Source: an uncultured Clostridia bacterium
GTDB taxonomy: Bacteria > Bacillota > Clostridia > Saccharofermentanales > Saccharofermentanaceae
NCBI GenBank assembly: GCA_947167045.1
Contig: CAMVGO010000005.1
Location: 1 to 64,000, forward strand
Length of the DNA: 64,000 nucleotides
Direction of reading: 5' to 3'
Shown here: positions 38,897 to 48,185 of the stretch, piece by piece
How positions within the stretch are numbered: the first letter of the stretch is position 1
Layout: each line of letters starts with the position of its first letter
Notes under the pieces: generated by a model
Seen by the model: the letters and a program-made list of their open reading frames with translations, nothing else
What the model was told of the DNA's origin: nothing
Database searches by the model: none
Translations under genes and position numbers: made by a program

Positions 38897-40618
38897 TTAA
38901 TCGGATATGTACGAGGCGTAAAGCCTGCTGTAGAATCCGCCGTTTGCGATAAGCTCATCGTGTGATCCGATCTCCGAGACCTTGCCGCCGTCTATTACGA
39001 CGATCTTGTCACAGTTCGTGATCTGCGAGAGCCTGTGCGCGATTATTATGCTCGTTCTTCCGTTCAGAAGCTCCCTTATGGCCTTCTGAATGCGGTCTTC
39101 AGTAACAACGTCTACTGATGACGTGGCCTCATCGAGGATCATTATCGAAGGATCGGAAGCCATGGCTCTTGCTATAGTAAGGAGCTGCTTCTGACCTTCC
39201 GAGATATCATCCCTCGAATTGTCCAATATCTCATTATACCGCTTTGGCAGTTTTCTTATAAAAGAATCGCATCCTGCTTTCTTCGCGGCCGCGAAAACCT
39301 GATCCTCGGTAATGTGAGAACCCGAGAATCTGATGTTTTCCATTACCGTGTCATCCGAAAGCCAGGTATCCTGTGTAACGAACCCGATATAGTGACGGAG
39401 CTCCGACCTCGGGATATCTTTTATTGACCTGCCGTTGATGAGGATATCTCCCGAATCAGGCTCATAGTAACGCATCAGAAGATTGATTAGCGTCGTCTTG
39501 CCGCAGCCCGTGGGACCCGCTATCGCAAAGGATTCACCCTTGCCGACCTTAAACGAGATATCCTGAAGCACGGGTCTTCCCTCAACATACGAGAAACTGA
39601 CATTCTTAAACTCGATATCAAACTTCGTGTTCTTATCGGGCAGTGCTTCCGTGATCTTTTCTTCAGGTATCTCGGGACTGTCCAAATGCGCGAAGATCCT
39701 GGCAAGACATGCAAAACTGTCGGAAAGCTCCGTATATACCGCGGAAAGGTCGTTGAAAGGCTTCATGAACTGGTTGGCGTATGCCAGTAGCGTCGTAAGC
39801 GAGCCAAGCGTTATCGCACCGCCAATGCCCGCCATGCATCCCGTAAATACGACTCCGGCGTAGATAAGGGCGTTTACGAATCTCGAGGAAGGATTGCTGA
39901 TGGATGAGAGGAATGTGGCTTTGGTAGAAGTCTTCTTGTATTCCTCGTTTATCCCATCAAAACCGGAGATCCTTTCCGAAGTAACGTCATAGAGTTTGCA
40001 CTCCCTGAAGTTATTTACGGATTCGGCGACGTAGGAAGTCTGTCTGCTTCTTATCTGCGCCTGTTTTGCAAAGGACTTGTATGCGCCTTTGGCGATCAGG
40101 GTGGAAACGGCGATCGAAACGGGCGTGAATATAACGACGATGAGGGATATCTTCCAGTTGATGTAGAACATTACAGCAAGGGTAATTATTATCGTCGCGA
40201 TGCCAGAAGCGAACTGGTTCAGGAATAACAGCATGCCGTCAGATACGGTCTCAACGTCACTGATGATGAGACTCTGAAGAGCTCCGACGGAAGACCTGTC
40301 GATATAAGCCATGGTTACTTTATGCATCTTGGCATAAGCGGCATTCCTTAGATTCAGTCCGATCGTATACGCGATGCGGTTATTTATCTTGATCATGACG
40401 AACTGCAGTACGGCTGCAACGGCAAGCAGAACGATAATATTGACGATCAGCTTTACGAGCTTATCCATATCGCCCAATGAGTCGACGGCTCTTCCTGCGA
40501 AATACGGTATCGCGACACCTGCGCATCCGAAAAGGATGCCGATAACAATGGAGAGTACGGCAAGAGGACCCGAACCCTTGAGATAAGACAGAAGGCGCCT
40601 GATATTCTTAGTGTTCAT
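38897..40618 (-). CDS. ABC exporter half-transporter (second of a pair)
   Basis: A 573-residue half-transporter: six transmembrane helices (about 17-310) fused to a nucleotide-binding domain (about 335-573). Walker A is GPTGCGKTT, the signature is SEGQKQLL (Glu in place of the second Gly), Walker B is SIMILDEATSS and the switch His is in IIIAHRLS. It overlaps the upstream half-transporter gene by 4 bp, so the two probably form a heterodimer of the LmrCD/BmrCD type. Of the two it has the intact catalytic glutamate (LDEATS). The substrate is unknown; drug or lipid export is typical. Confidence 0.92.
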   Translation of the reverse strand: MNTKNIRRLLSYLKGSGPLAVLSIVIGILFGCAGVAIPYFAGRAVDSLGDMDKLVKLIVNIIVLLAVAAVLQFVMIKINNRIAYTIGLNLRNAAYAKMHKVTMAYIDRSSVGALQSLIISDVETVSDGMLLFLNQFASGIATIIITLAVMFYINWKISLIVVIFTPVSIAVSTLIAKGAYKSFAKQAQIRSRQTSYVAESVNNFRECKLYDVTSERISGFDGINEEYKKTSTKATFLSSISNPSSRFVNALIYAGVVFTGCMAGIGGAITLGSLTTLLAYANQFMKPFNDLSAVYTELSDSFACLARIFAHLDSPEIPEEKITEALPDKNTKFDIEFKNVSFSYVEGRPVLQDISFKVGKGESFAIAGPTGCGKTTLINLLMRYYEPDSGDILINGRSIKDIPRSELRHYIGFVTQDTWLSDDTVMENIRFSGSHITEDQVFAAAKKAGCDSFIRKLPKRYNEILDNSRDDISEGQKQLLTIARAMASDPSIMILDEATSSVDVVTEDRIQKAIRELLNGRTSIIIAHRLSQITNCDKIVVIDGGKVSEIGSHDELIANGGFYSRLYASYISD

Positions 40619-42333
40619 GAGGCACCTCCCTTCATCTGAAGCGAGTTCATGTATCTGTAGTTTTCGGATATCCTGAGGAGTTCCTCATGCGGGGCTATCG
40701 CCTCTATCCTGCCGTCATCCATCAGGATTATCCTGTCGCAGTTCATGCATGTCCTTACCTTCTGCGAGATAAGGATAACCGTAGGCTTTGTCTCTATGGA
40801 GCCGATGTTGTTTAGGAGCCTTTTCTCGGTTCCCCAGTCTAGAGCAGAAGTCGAGTCGTCGAGAATAATAAGGCCCGGTCTTCCCGCAAGCGCCCTTGCT
40901 ATGCCGATCCTTTGTCTCTGTCCGCCCGAAAGACCCGCGCCGCCGTCGGAGATCTCATAATCAAGCCCTTCCTTCTTTGAAGATACAACGTCGTCGCTGC
41001 AGGATAATCTGCATGCGTCACTGATATCTTCATCAGACAGCTCCTTGCGTCCCAATGTGATGTTTTCCTTGAGAGAACCCTTAAAGAGCCTTGTTTTCTG
41101 GAGACTCATACCAACTGAAGAAGCCAGGCTCGAAGCTGCTATGTCGTTTATGTTTATTCCGTCCAGGAGCACCTCGCCTTCCTGAGGCTGATAAATGCCG
41201 GCGATAAGAGCCGCGGCGGTTGATTTGCCGCAGCCTGTGCTTCCGATTATGCCGATGGTCTCGCCAGGTTTAATGTCAACGGAGAAATCCTTTACCGATT
41301 CCTCGTTGTTTCCCGGATAAGTGAATGAAGCATTTTTCACGGAAACGGAAACAGAATTGCCGCTTAATGCTCCAGAGCCCTGAGTTGCTGTACTCTTTAT
41401 GCCGTAGAGCCCCTCTGCCCTCTTAAGGCATGCATAAGCTCTTGATACGGAAACTATAAGATTTGCAAGCTTAACGAGCTCCACAAGGATCTGTGACATG
41501 TAATTATAGAGAGCGACAACCTGTCCGTCAGAAAGATCTCCGATGTTGAAATGGACGGCGCCTCTGTATATCAAAAGACATATCGCGAGATTAACCACGG
41601 CGTAGGTCAGCGGATTGAGCCATGCCGCAAAATCAGCTGCCTTTATCTGGGATGCATTAAGAGATTTGCTCTTTGACTCGAATTTCTCATAGTCACCGGA
41701 AGTCTTGTTAAAACCTCTAATGACTCTCTGACCTGCTATGCCGTTTGATGTCTTCTTAACGAGAGCGTCAAGGCCTTCCCTGGACTCCTTATGCCTTGAG
41801 ATCGAGGACTTCATGTTAAGACCTATCACGGTGGCAAGAAGCGCCGTACAGCAAACAAAGATCAAAGCCATCGAAGGCTTGACGACTGCTGCCATTATGC
41901 ATGCGCCGATAACGATAAAAGGCGATCTCAAAAGAAGTCTCAAGAAAAGATTGATGCCGGTCTGTATCTGATTGACGTCAGAAGTCAGGAGAGTGACCAT
42001 GCCTGAATTGCCGACCTTTTCATAGTCGCTCACGGAAAGAGTCTGGAGCTTGTCGTGCAGACTCTTTCTGATGCCCGAGGATATGCCCGTAGCAGCATAA
42101 GCCGCGAAATACTGCGCAGTTATTGCGCTGGCAAAGCCCACTACCGCAAAGAGGACAAGGATGAGCACCCTTGACCTGACATACGCCATGTCGCCCTGCT
42201 TGATACCCAGGTCAATGACTTTTGCAACTATGAGAGGAACAGTCAGTTCAAAGCACGCCTCGAGAAGCTTAAACACGGGGCTTAAGATCGAGGCAGTCTT
42301 ATATTTGCCGATATGCTTTATCAGGAACTTCAT
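40615..42333 (-). CDS. ABC exporter half-transporter (first of a pair)
   Basis: A 572-residue half-transporter: transmembrane domain (about 15-300), nucleotide-binding domain (about 330-572) with Walker A GSTGCGKST and signature LSGGQRQRI. Walker B reads LIILDDSTSAL, so the catalytic glutamate is replaced by aspartate, and the switch His is Gln (LISQKVRTC). This makes it the degenerate-site partner of an asymmetric heterodimer with the next gene, as known for LmrC/BmrC-type pairs. It starts 6 bp after the MtaD-like gene. Confidence 0.92.
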   Translation of the reverse strand: MKFLIKHIGKYKTASILSPVFKLLEACFELTVPLIVAKVIDLGIKQGDMAYVRSRVLILVLFAVVGFASAITAQYFAAYAATGISSGIRKSLHDKLQTLSVSDYEKVGNSGMVTLLTSDVNQIQTGINLFLRLLLRSPFIVIGACIMAAVVKPSMALIFVCCTALLATVIGLNMKSSISRHKESREGLDALVKKTSNGIAGQRVIRGFNKTSGDYEKFESKSKSLNASQIKAADFAAWLNPLTYAVVNLAICLLIYRGAVHFNIGDLSDGQVVALYNYMSQILVELVKLANLIVSVSRAYACLKRAEGLYGIKSTATQGSGALSGNSVSVSVKNASFTYPGNNEESVKDFSVDIKPGETIGIIGSTGCGKSTAAALIAGIYQPQEGEVLLDGININDIAASSLASSVGMSLQKTRLFKGSLKENITLGRKELSDEDISDACRLSCSDDVVSSKKEGLDYEISDGGAGLSGGQRQRIGIARALAGRPGLIILDDSTSALDWGTEKRLLNNIGSIETKPTVILISQKVRTCMNCDRIILMDDGRIEAIAPHEELLRISENYRYMNSLQMKGGAS

Positions 42334-42339
42334 GATCTC

Positions 42340-43602
42340 TTATGCCAGATCCTTCATCAGCTTATTACATTCGCGGATGACCTCATCGAGATCGAGTGTG
42401 CTGTACTTACCGTCCTCATAGAGGATCTTTCCGTCGATCATGGTCATCTTAACAACGGAGTTATCGGCGCTGTAAACGATATTTCTGGCAATGTTGTTCT
42501 CAGGCTGCATGGAAGGCCTGTTCATGTCGATCAGTATGATGTCCGCCTTCTTTCCTTCAGCAAGGACATCCGAATCTTTAAGGCCCATGCAAAGAGCTCC
42601 GCCTGTTGTTCCTGCCTTAAGGATGGTAAACGGATCAACCGCAGCTGCATTTCCAGTCTCAACGTTGGAAAGGACGGTGTCAAGGTACATCTCACGGAAC
42701 ATCGAGAGGCTGTTGTTTGAGCCTGCGCCGTCGGTACCTATCGCGATCTTCATGTCGTTGGCAATAAACTTGTAAACAGGTGTGATGCCGCTTGCGAGCT
42801 TAAGATTTGAGCAGGCATTAAATACAGACCAGAGACCTCTCTTCTTAAAGATATCGCGGTCCTCATCGGTAAACCATACGCAGTGGAAACCGCCGCCGCC
42901 GAAATCATAGATGCCGAGTCTGTCAAAAAGGACTGCAGGCGTGCAGCCGTATCTTTCGATGCATCCGTCTACTTCAGCTTTAGTCTCTGAGATGTGTGCA
43001 AATACCGGAGCCTCATATTTATGGGCAAGTTCGGATATCTTCTTCAGATTGTCCTCACAGGTCGTGTATTCCGCGTGGAAACCGTAGATAAAGGACACCA
43101 GCGGATCGTATGAATTAAGCCTGTCATAGAAATCTTCAAGTTCTTCCATCCCGCCGAAATCATTGGCCGCACCGCAGAATACATGTCTGAATCCGGTCTC
43201 GACCGCAGCTTTCGCATTCGCGTCCTTCTCGAAATACATATCAAAACATGCTGTTATTCCGCCTGAAAGATATTCAGCGTAAGCAAGCTTAGACAGCCAG
43301 TAAACGCTCTCGGCGGTAAGCTTTGCTTCTCTCGGGAATATTGCCTTAAAGAGCCAGTCGTTGAGGCAGTATTCATCTGCCAGGGATCTGGAGAACGTCA
43401 TTGCCGAATGGGTATGCGCATTCTTGAGACCCGGCATCAGGAGACCGCCTTTGCAGTCTATCTCACGGTCAAAGACCTTATCGCCCTTATCAGCGGAAGG
43501 TCCGATATAGCTTATCCTGTCATTTTCGGTCCAAAGCTCCCCTTCGGTCACTTTGTTATCTTCCATGGTCAGGATCCTGCTATTATAAAAACGAACAGAC
43601 AT
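42340..43602 (-). CDS. Amidohydrolase, MtaD/TrzN-like nucleoside deaminase
   Basis: A 420-residue metal-dependent amidohydrolase of the 5'-methylthioadenosine/S-adenosylhomocysteine deaminase group. Metal and catalytic residues are visible: H63 and H65 in NAHTHSAM, a histidine in GFHAEYT, HISETKAE (catalytic glutamate), GGFHCVWF and the final aspartate in IGTDGAGSNNS. The likely reaction is deamination of SAH or MTA, but other aminohydrolase substrates cannot be excluded. The ATG at 43602 has GGAGG. It sits between cardiolipin synthase and the ABC pair. Confidence 0.85.
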   Translation of the reverse strand: MSVRFYNSRILTMEDNKVTEGELWTENDRISYIGPSADKGDKVFDREIDCKGGLLMPGLKNAHTHSAMTFSRSLADEYCLNDWLFKAIFPREAKLTAESVYWLSKLAYAEYLSGGITACFDMYFEKDANAKAAVETGFRHVFCGAANDFGGMEELEDFYDRLNSYDPLVSFIYGFHAEYTTCEDNLKKISELAHKYEAPVFAHISETKAEVDGCIERYGCTPAVLFDRLGIYDFGGGGFHCVWFTDEDRDIFKKRGLWSVFNACSNLKLASGITPVYKFIANDMKIAIGTDGAGSNNSLSMFREMYLDTVLSNVETGNAAAVDPFTILKAGTTGGALCMGLKDSDVLAEGKKADIILIDMNRPSMQPENNIARNIVYSADNSVVKMTMIDGKILYEDGKYSTLDLDEVIRECNKLMKDLA

Positions 43603-43620
43603 GTAATTACCTCCAAAATA

Positions 43621-45177
43621 TTAAAGCAACGGCGCGATAAGTCTTAAGATGGACTTGAAGAACCGTACAAAGATATTGGGTCTCTTACTGTATTTCTCAG
43701 TAACATCCCTGCATTCCGCGATCGTATCTGTAAAGTCCTGCTTGATATCGTGAATGCAGTCTGCCCTGTACATATATACCGCATTCTCGAAATGATGGTA
43801 AAGGCTCCTGAAATCCAGGTTGATCGTTCCGACCACGGCGCATTTATCATCGCAGAGACATGTTTTCGAATGATTGAATCCCGGTGTGTATTCGTAGATC
43901 CTGACACCGCTCGTGACGAGCATGTTGTAGTAGGATCTCGTGACATTATATGTAAGTTTCTTGTCAGGAATGCCGGGAGTCATTATCCTGACGTCGACGC
44001 CTCTCTTTGCTGCGATCTGAAGAGCTCTTGCAAGCTCATCGGAAAGCACGAGATACGGAGACATGAACCAGCAGAATTCCTGGGCATTATTGATCATGTT
44101 GAGATATACGTTCTCACCGATCGGCTCAAGGTCCAGCGGACTGTCGCAGTAAGGCACGCAGTAACCGGAAGAACCTGCAACGGGTTCTATCACCATCGGC
44201 TCGAAAGTCATCAGGTCATCGTCCTTACGCTTGATGTCGGCAAAGTTCCACATCTCGACGAACATCGCGGTAAGGCTCTGAACGGCGGGACCTTCAAGTC
44301 TGATGCCGTTGTCCTTCCACTGTCCGTACGGATTGACCAAATTAAAGTATTCGTCGGCGATATTATATCCGCCCGTATATCCCACTTTGCCGTCGATAAC
44401 GGTTATCTTCCTGTGGTCCCTGTTATTCATGAACAGAGACAGGAACGGATAAGCAGGATTGAACGCATTGCAGTTGATGCCTTCTGACTCTAAGAGCTTT
44501 ACAAAATTCCTGTTGATGAAAAGGAACGAACCGACGTCATCGTAAAGGACTCTGCAGTCTACACCTGCCGCGGCTCTCTCCTTCAATGCCTCGTGAAGAG
44601 GCTCAAATGCTTCCTTATTCTCTATCGCGTGATATTCAAGATAGACGAATTTCTTTGCCTTCTTTATGTCCTCTATCTGAGCCTTATAACTGTCATAAGC
44701 GACGGGAAAGTACTTAATATCCGTACCCTCATAGATCGGGAAGTTAAAGTTTCTCAGATATCTGGCATTGGAAGCTCTGGCGGGATCTTCCTGCTTGAAT
44801 TCGGCGAAGATATCATCGTTATGATTCAGATGGCTGAATACCATCAGATCCACCTTATCCAGACGCTTCTTTATCTTGTGCTTGGAACTGCTGTAGTTAT
44901 TGAGCACATAGAAAAGAAGTCCCGGGATCGGCAGGACCAGTATAACGATGACCCAGATGAGCTTGAACACTCCGTTATGGTCTCTTGAATTGATACCAAG
45001 CGCGATGATTATCGCAATGGCTCTCATCAAAATGTCCAGCGACGGGAACTTGTTACCCAAAAGAACGACGAGAACGATAAAGGCCGCGATCTGGACCAGC
45101 ACGAAAAGACCGAAGATGGCGATCCTTCCGACGCTGTTCCTTATCGCTGTCTTATGTTCTACCGTTCTCTTAGCCAT
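43621..45177 (-). CDS. cls: Cardiolipin synthase (PLD family)
   Basis: Joins two phosphatidylglycerols to cardiolipin plus glycerol at the membrane. The 518 residues have two or three N-terminal transmembrane helices (about 14-90) and two HKD phospholipase-D motifs: HRKITVIDGKVGYTGGYN and HSKTCLCDDKCAVVGTINLD. Its ATG overlaps the aminopeptidase stop (TAATG). The length is typical for the Gram-positive type. Confidence 0.95.
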   Translation of the reverse strand: MAKRTVEHKTAIRNSVGRIAIFGLFVLVQIAAFIVLVVLLGNKFPSLDILMRAIAIIIALGINSRDHNGVFKLIWVIVILVLPIPGLLFYVLNNYSSSKHKIKKRLDKVDLMVFSHLNHNDDIFAEFKQEDPARASNARYLRNFNFPIYEGTDIKYFPVAYDSYKAQIEDIKKAKKFVYLEYHAIENKEAFEPLHEALKERAAAGVDCRVLYDDVGSFLFINRNFVKLLESEGINCNAFNPAYPFLSLFMNNRDHRKITVIDGKVGYTGGYNIADEYFNLVNPYGQWKDNGIRLEGPAVQSLTAMFVEMWNFADIKRKDDDLMTFEPMVIEPVAGSSGYCVPYCDSPLDLEPIGENVYLNMINNAQEFCWFMSPYLVLSDELARALQIAAKRGVDVRIMTPGIPDKKLTYNVTRSYYNMLVTSGVRIYEYTPGFNHSKTCLCDDKCAVVGTINLDFRSLYHHFENAVYMYRADCIHDIKQDFTDTIAECRDVTEKYSKRPNIFVRFFKSILRLIAPLL

Positions 45178-46613
45178 TATCCGATATTCTCGATAAACGC
45201 CTTATATCCGAGGAAGAGATAATAAAGATCGATCTTTGAGATCACTTCAACGGGAGCATGCATTGACCATACGGGTACGCCCATGTCGACAACATCCATA
45301 CCGAGCTCAGCCATGACTGCAGCGATCGTTCCGCCGCCGCCCGCATCGATGCGTCCGAGTTCGCCTGTCTGCCACGGGATGGAATTCTTCTCAAAGATAT
45401 CAGTGATCTCAGCGATGAAGTCACCTGTAGCTTCAGAGCATCCGGACTTTCCTCTCGCGCCGGTATATTTCTCGATCTTAAGACCGTGAGACATGAATGC
45501 GGTGTTATTCTTCTCGAATACGTTAGAATACTTCGGATCGTAAGCAGTCGTAACATCCGTGGAGAGCATCTTCGTAGCCGCAAGAGCCTTGCGGAACTTC
45601 AAAGTGTTGAATTTGTCTATACCGCCCTCAGCCTTGGCGAAGACTTCCATGAGGAAGTTCTCATAAAGGTTGGAAGTAGCTCCTGAATTGGAATAAGAAC
45701 CGATCTCTTCCTTATCCGTAAGAAGGCAAACACAGGTCTTCTTCGGCTTTTCCTGAGCCAGCAGAGCTCTCAGTGCAGGATATGCGCAGACCTTGTCGTC
45801 ATGTCCGTAAGCTGCGATGTACGCACGGTCAAAGCCGACATCCCTTGCCTTTGTTGCGGGAACGATCTCGATCTCTGCGGAAACGAAGTCCTTTTCCTTG
45901 ATACCGTACTGTTCGAAGAGGATCTTGAGGACGCCTGCCTTGAAGATATCCTTTACCTTCTTATCCTCAGTGCAGGGAATGCCGCCGATAATGACATTCA
46001 GGTCTTCGGCAGGGATAAATTCGGAAGCCTTCTTAGCCATCTGGTCAGAACCAAGGTGCGGGAGAAGGTCTGTGATATAGAAGACTGGATCGGTATCCTT
46101 CTCTCCTACAACGATCTGATGAGCTTTACCGTCATTGGTAAATACGACGCCGTGTACGCTCAGAGGGATCGTAGTCCACTGATATTTCTTGATGCCGCCG
46201 TAATAATGCGTCTTGAAATATACGGTGTCGTTATCCTCATAGATGGGATTGGGCTTAAGGTCGAGTCTGGGTGAATCGATATGGGCTCCTAAGATGTTAA
46301 AACCCTCGGCAGGGCTCTTTTTGCCGATAACGGCTGCAGCAAAGCCCTTTCCCTTGATGCTCTGATATACCTTGTCACCGGGCTTTAAGACATCTAACGT
46401 GGCGATATCCACAAAACCGAGTTCCTCAGCTGCCTGTATGGCATTGGCCGCAAACTCGCGCTCAGTCTTTGAATTGTCGAGGAAAGCCTTATATTCTTCG
46501 GCAAATTCGAAAGTCGCAGTCATATCGTCTTCCGACGCTGTCTCGTAAAGGTTGGGAAACTCAGCGAAAAGCTCGCCGGTCTTGATCTTTTTGGTTTCTT
46601 TTTTCTTTGGCAT
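45177..46613 (-). CDS. apeA: M18 family metallo-aminopeptidase
   Basis: Dinuclear zinc aminopeptidase of the M18 (aspartyl aminopeptidase/ApeA) family, cytosolic. The 478 residues show metal-site segments GAHIDSPRLDLKP, TDKEEIGSYSNSGATS and YGHDDKVCAYPAL, and the C-terminal VPVWSMHAPVEVISKIDLYY. It removes N-terminal residues from peptides; the residue preference is not readable. It is the first gene of the eight-gene string ending in uppP. Its upstream region (46614-46685), shared with the divergent PHP gene, holds a 20-bp palindrome. Confidence 0.94.
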   Translation of the reverse strand: MPKKKETKKIKTGELFAEFPNLYETASEDDMTATFEFAEEYKAFLDNSKTEREFAANAIQAAEELGFVDIATLDVLKPGDKVYQSIKGKGFAAAVIGKKSPAEGFNILGAHIDSPRLDLKPNPIYEDNDTVYFKTHYYGGIKKYQWTTIPLSVHGVVFTNDGKAHQIVVGEKDTDPVFYITDLLPHLGSDQMAKKASEFIPAEDLNVIIGGIPCTEDKKVKDIFKAGVLKILFEQYGIKEKDFVSAEIEIVPATKARDVGFDRAYIAAYGHDDKVCAYPALRALLAQEKPKKTCVCLLTDKEEIGSYSNSGATSNLYENFLMEVFAKAEGGIDKFNTLKFRKALAATKMLSTDVTTAYDPKYSNVFEKNNTAFMSHGLKIEKYTGARGKSGCSEATGDFIAEITDIFEKNSIPWQTGELGRIDAGGGGTIAAVMAELGMDVVDMGVPVWSMHAPVEVISKIDLYYLFLGYKAFIENIG

Positions 46614-46634
46614 AATACCACCTCTTTTCTAATC

Positions 46635-46654
46635 AACTTATGATACCATAAGTT
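46635..46654. promoter_or_regulatory. Palindromic operator candidate between apeA and the PHP gene
   Basis: Perfect inverted repeat AACTTATG-ATAC-CATAAGTT, arms 46635-46642 and 46647-46654, midway in the 72-bp divergent gap. Each strand contains a -10-like hexamer within it (TATGAT on plus, TATCAT on minus), so a bound dimer could control both directions. No matching -35 boxes are clear. The palindrome is seen directly; the regulatory role is inference. Confidence 0.5.
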
Positions 46655-46685
46655 TAAATAAAATCTTTTAAATATGAGGACATTT

Positions 46686-47501
46686 ATGGTAACCGACGGC
46701 CACAATCATACAAAACACTTCTCTGTTGATGCGGGACAGACGATAGATGAGCTTATAAGCCAGGCACTTTCCAAAGGTTTTTCCAGGATAGGAATAACTG
46801 AACACTATGAGGTCTTCTTCCCCGATGACGGGCTTGACTGGACTTTCGATCTCGAAGAATATGACAAGGCATTCGAAGAATGGCGTGTCAAAGCAGCACC
46901 TGATCTGGAACTCTTAAAAGGCATAGAATTCGGCTATCAGCCTCATGTTGCCAAAGAGATCGACAGGATAGCTGGACTCATCCCACTCGATGTCGTCCTT
47001 TTAAGCGTGCACCTTTTCAGGGGCAAGGACTTCTATGCCGACCGTGAGTGCTACAAGATGCCCGCCAAGGAACTTCACACCGAATATATGGCCATGATGG
47101 CTGAAATGAGCGAGGACTGCGAAAACTACGACGTGGCAGCGCATTACGACTACATCAACAGATATACGGACAACCTCTCTGATTTCGTCACATACGATGA
47201 ATGCCCCAAAGAGTTTGACAGATTCTTCGAAGCGATCATCTCAAGAAACAAGGCATTGGAGATCAACACCAAGTCCATACAAAAACACAAAGAGAGAGGA
47301 TTTACAAGGCACCTTCCGGACGCAGCCATCCTCAACAGATACAGGGACATGGGCGGCAAGATGATATGCCTTGGCTCAGACTCTCATTTCGACGGCACGT
47401 TCGCAGTCTGTTTCGACGAGGCTACAGAATACTTAAAGTCGCTCGGATTTACAGAGACGGTCTATTTCAAGGACAGGATGCCTTATTTCGAGAGCCTGTA
47501 A
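46686..47501 (+). CDS. PHP-domain phosphatase, histidinol-phosphatase-like
   Basis: A 271-residue PHP-family metal hydrolase like the HisK type of histidinol phosphatase. The metal motifs are DGHNHTKHF at the N terminus, GITEHYE, LKGIEFGYQP, LLSVHLF, AAHYDYINRY and the terminal GSDSHFDG. Histidinol phosphate is the likely substrate by family, but no his gene adjoins. The ATG at 46686 is preferred (GAGG six bases upstream) to one four codons earlier at 46674. It is divergent from the aminopeptidase and convergent with the small transporter pair. Confidence 0.88.
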   Translation: MVTDGHNHTKHFSVDAGQTIDELISQALSKGFSRIGITEHYEVFFPDDGLDWTFDLEEYDKAFEEWRVKAAPDLELLKGIEFGYQPHVAKEIDRIAGLIPLDVVLLSVHLFRGKDFYADRECYKMPAKELHTEYMAMMAEMSEDCENYDVAAHYDYINRYTDNLSDFVTYDECPKEFDRFFEAIISRNKALEINTKSIQKHKERGFTRHLPDAAILNRYRDMGGKMICLGSDSHFDGTFAVCFDEATEYLKSLGFTETVYFKDRMPYFESL

Positions 47502-47508
47502 GCAATAA

Positions 47509-47841
47509 TCAGATCTTCATCGATACCAAAACAGCTCCGGCAATGATCAATACCACTCCGATGATCTTCCGGACCGTGATCTTTTCCTTCAAAAATGCAC
47601 GTGACAGGAACATAGTCCACATGTAGGTCAAGGAAGTGAGCGGCAATACAACGGAATAATCCAGGTATCTTAATACCCAGATATTCAGCAGCGCTGACAA
47701 TACATAAAGGCCGCCGCCCAAATACAGGTTCACATTACGGAGCATTCCCAGAATGCCCTGTGTTCCGGATGCTTTTTTAAGGAACAGGGATGCTACGCTT
47801 CCCATAAACGTCATGACCAAAAGAACTGCGTATACAATCAT
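47509..47841 (-). CDS. Four-helix EamA/SMR-like membrane protein (second of pair)
   Basis: 110 residues, four transmembrane helices (about 2-20, 35-55, 58-80 and 90-109), with DYSVVLPLTSLTYMWTMFLS and FLKEKITVRKIIGVVLIIAG typical of half-size EamA/small-multidrug-resistance proteins. It overlaps the other four-helix gene by 4 bp. Such tandem pairs act as heterodimers; ArnE/ArnF flip undecaprenyl-phosphate-aminoarabinose. With an ArnC/DPM-like synthase directly upstream, a flippase for a polyprenyl-phosphate sugar is the best inference. A drug efflux pair is the alternative. Confidence 0.78.
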   Translation of the reverse strand: MIVYAVLLVMTFMGSVASLFLKKASGTQGILGMLRNVNLYLGGGLYVLSALLNIWVLRYLDYSVVLPLTSLTYMWTMFLSRAFLKEKITVRKIIGVVLIIAGAVLVSMKI

Positions 47842-48185
47842 TCTTCATCGCCTCCGGCAATAAAGATGACTCCGGCTATTATTATCAGCACACCGATACA
47901 TTTCAGGAGCGTTATCTGTTCTTTCAGGACCAGCGCGGCAAGAACGATGCTCACGACATAATTCATGCTGAGCAAAGGCTGGAGAACTGACAGTTTTCCG
48001 AACTTATAAGCTACAAGCATCACGAGGGCACCGATGCCGTAAAACACAAAACCCAGCAGCATCATCAAAAGGCCGTGTTCCGCGGATAATTTCCACAGGA
48101 GCTGGCCTATGCAGACACATACTGATGACACAAGCATCAGCAGGATACCCTTTTTGTTCGCCTGTATGGACTTTACGAGATTCAT
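47838..48185 (-). CDS. Four-helix EamA/SMR-like membrane protein (first of pair)
   Basis: 115 residues with four transmembrane helices (about 12-32, 36-60, 66-88 and 95-112) and the family hallmarks GQLLWKLSAEHG, LSVLQPLLSMNYVVSIVLAALVLKEQITLLK and IIIAGVIFIAGG. Coupled by ATGA overlaps to the ArnC/DPM-like transferase before it and to its partner after it. This tight coupling to a polyprenyl-sugar synthase is the main reason to prefer the ArnE/ArnF-like flippase role over drug efflux. Confidence 0.78.
   Translation of the reverse strand: MNLVKSIQANKKGILLMLVSSVCVCIGQLLWKLSAEHGLLMMLLGFVFYGIGALVMLVAYKFGKLSVLQPLLSMNYVVSIVLAALVLKEQITLLKCIGVLIIIAGVIFIAGGDEE

Noticed and set aside
43750..44487. 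A 245-aa plus-strand ORF opposite cardiolipin synthase
   Set aside because: Antisense shadow; both HKD motifs lie on the minus strand.
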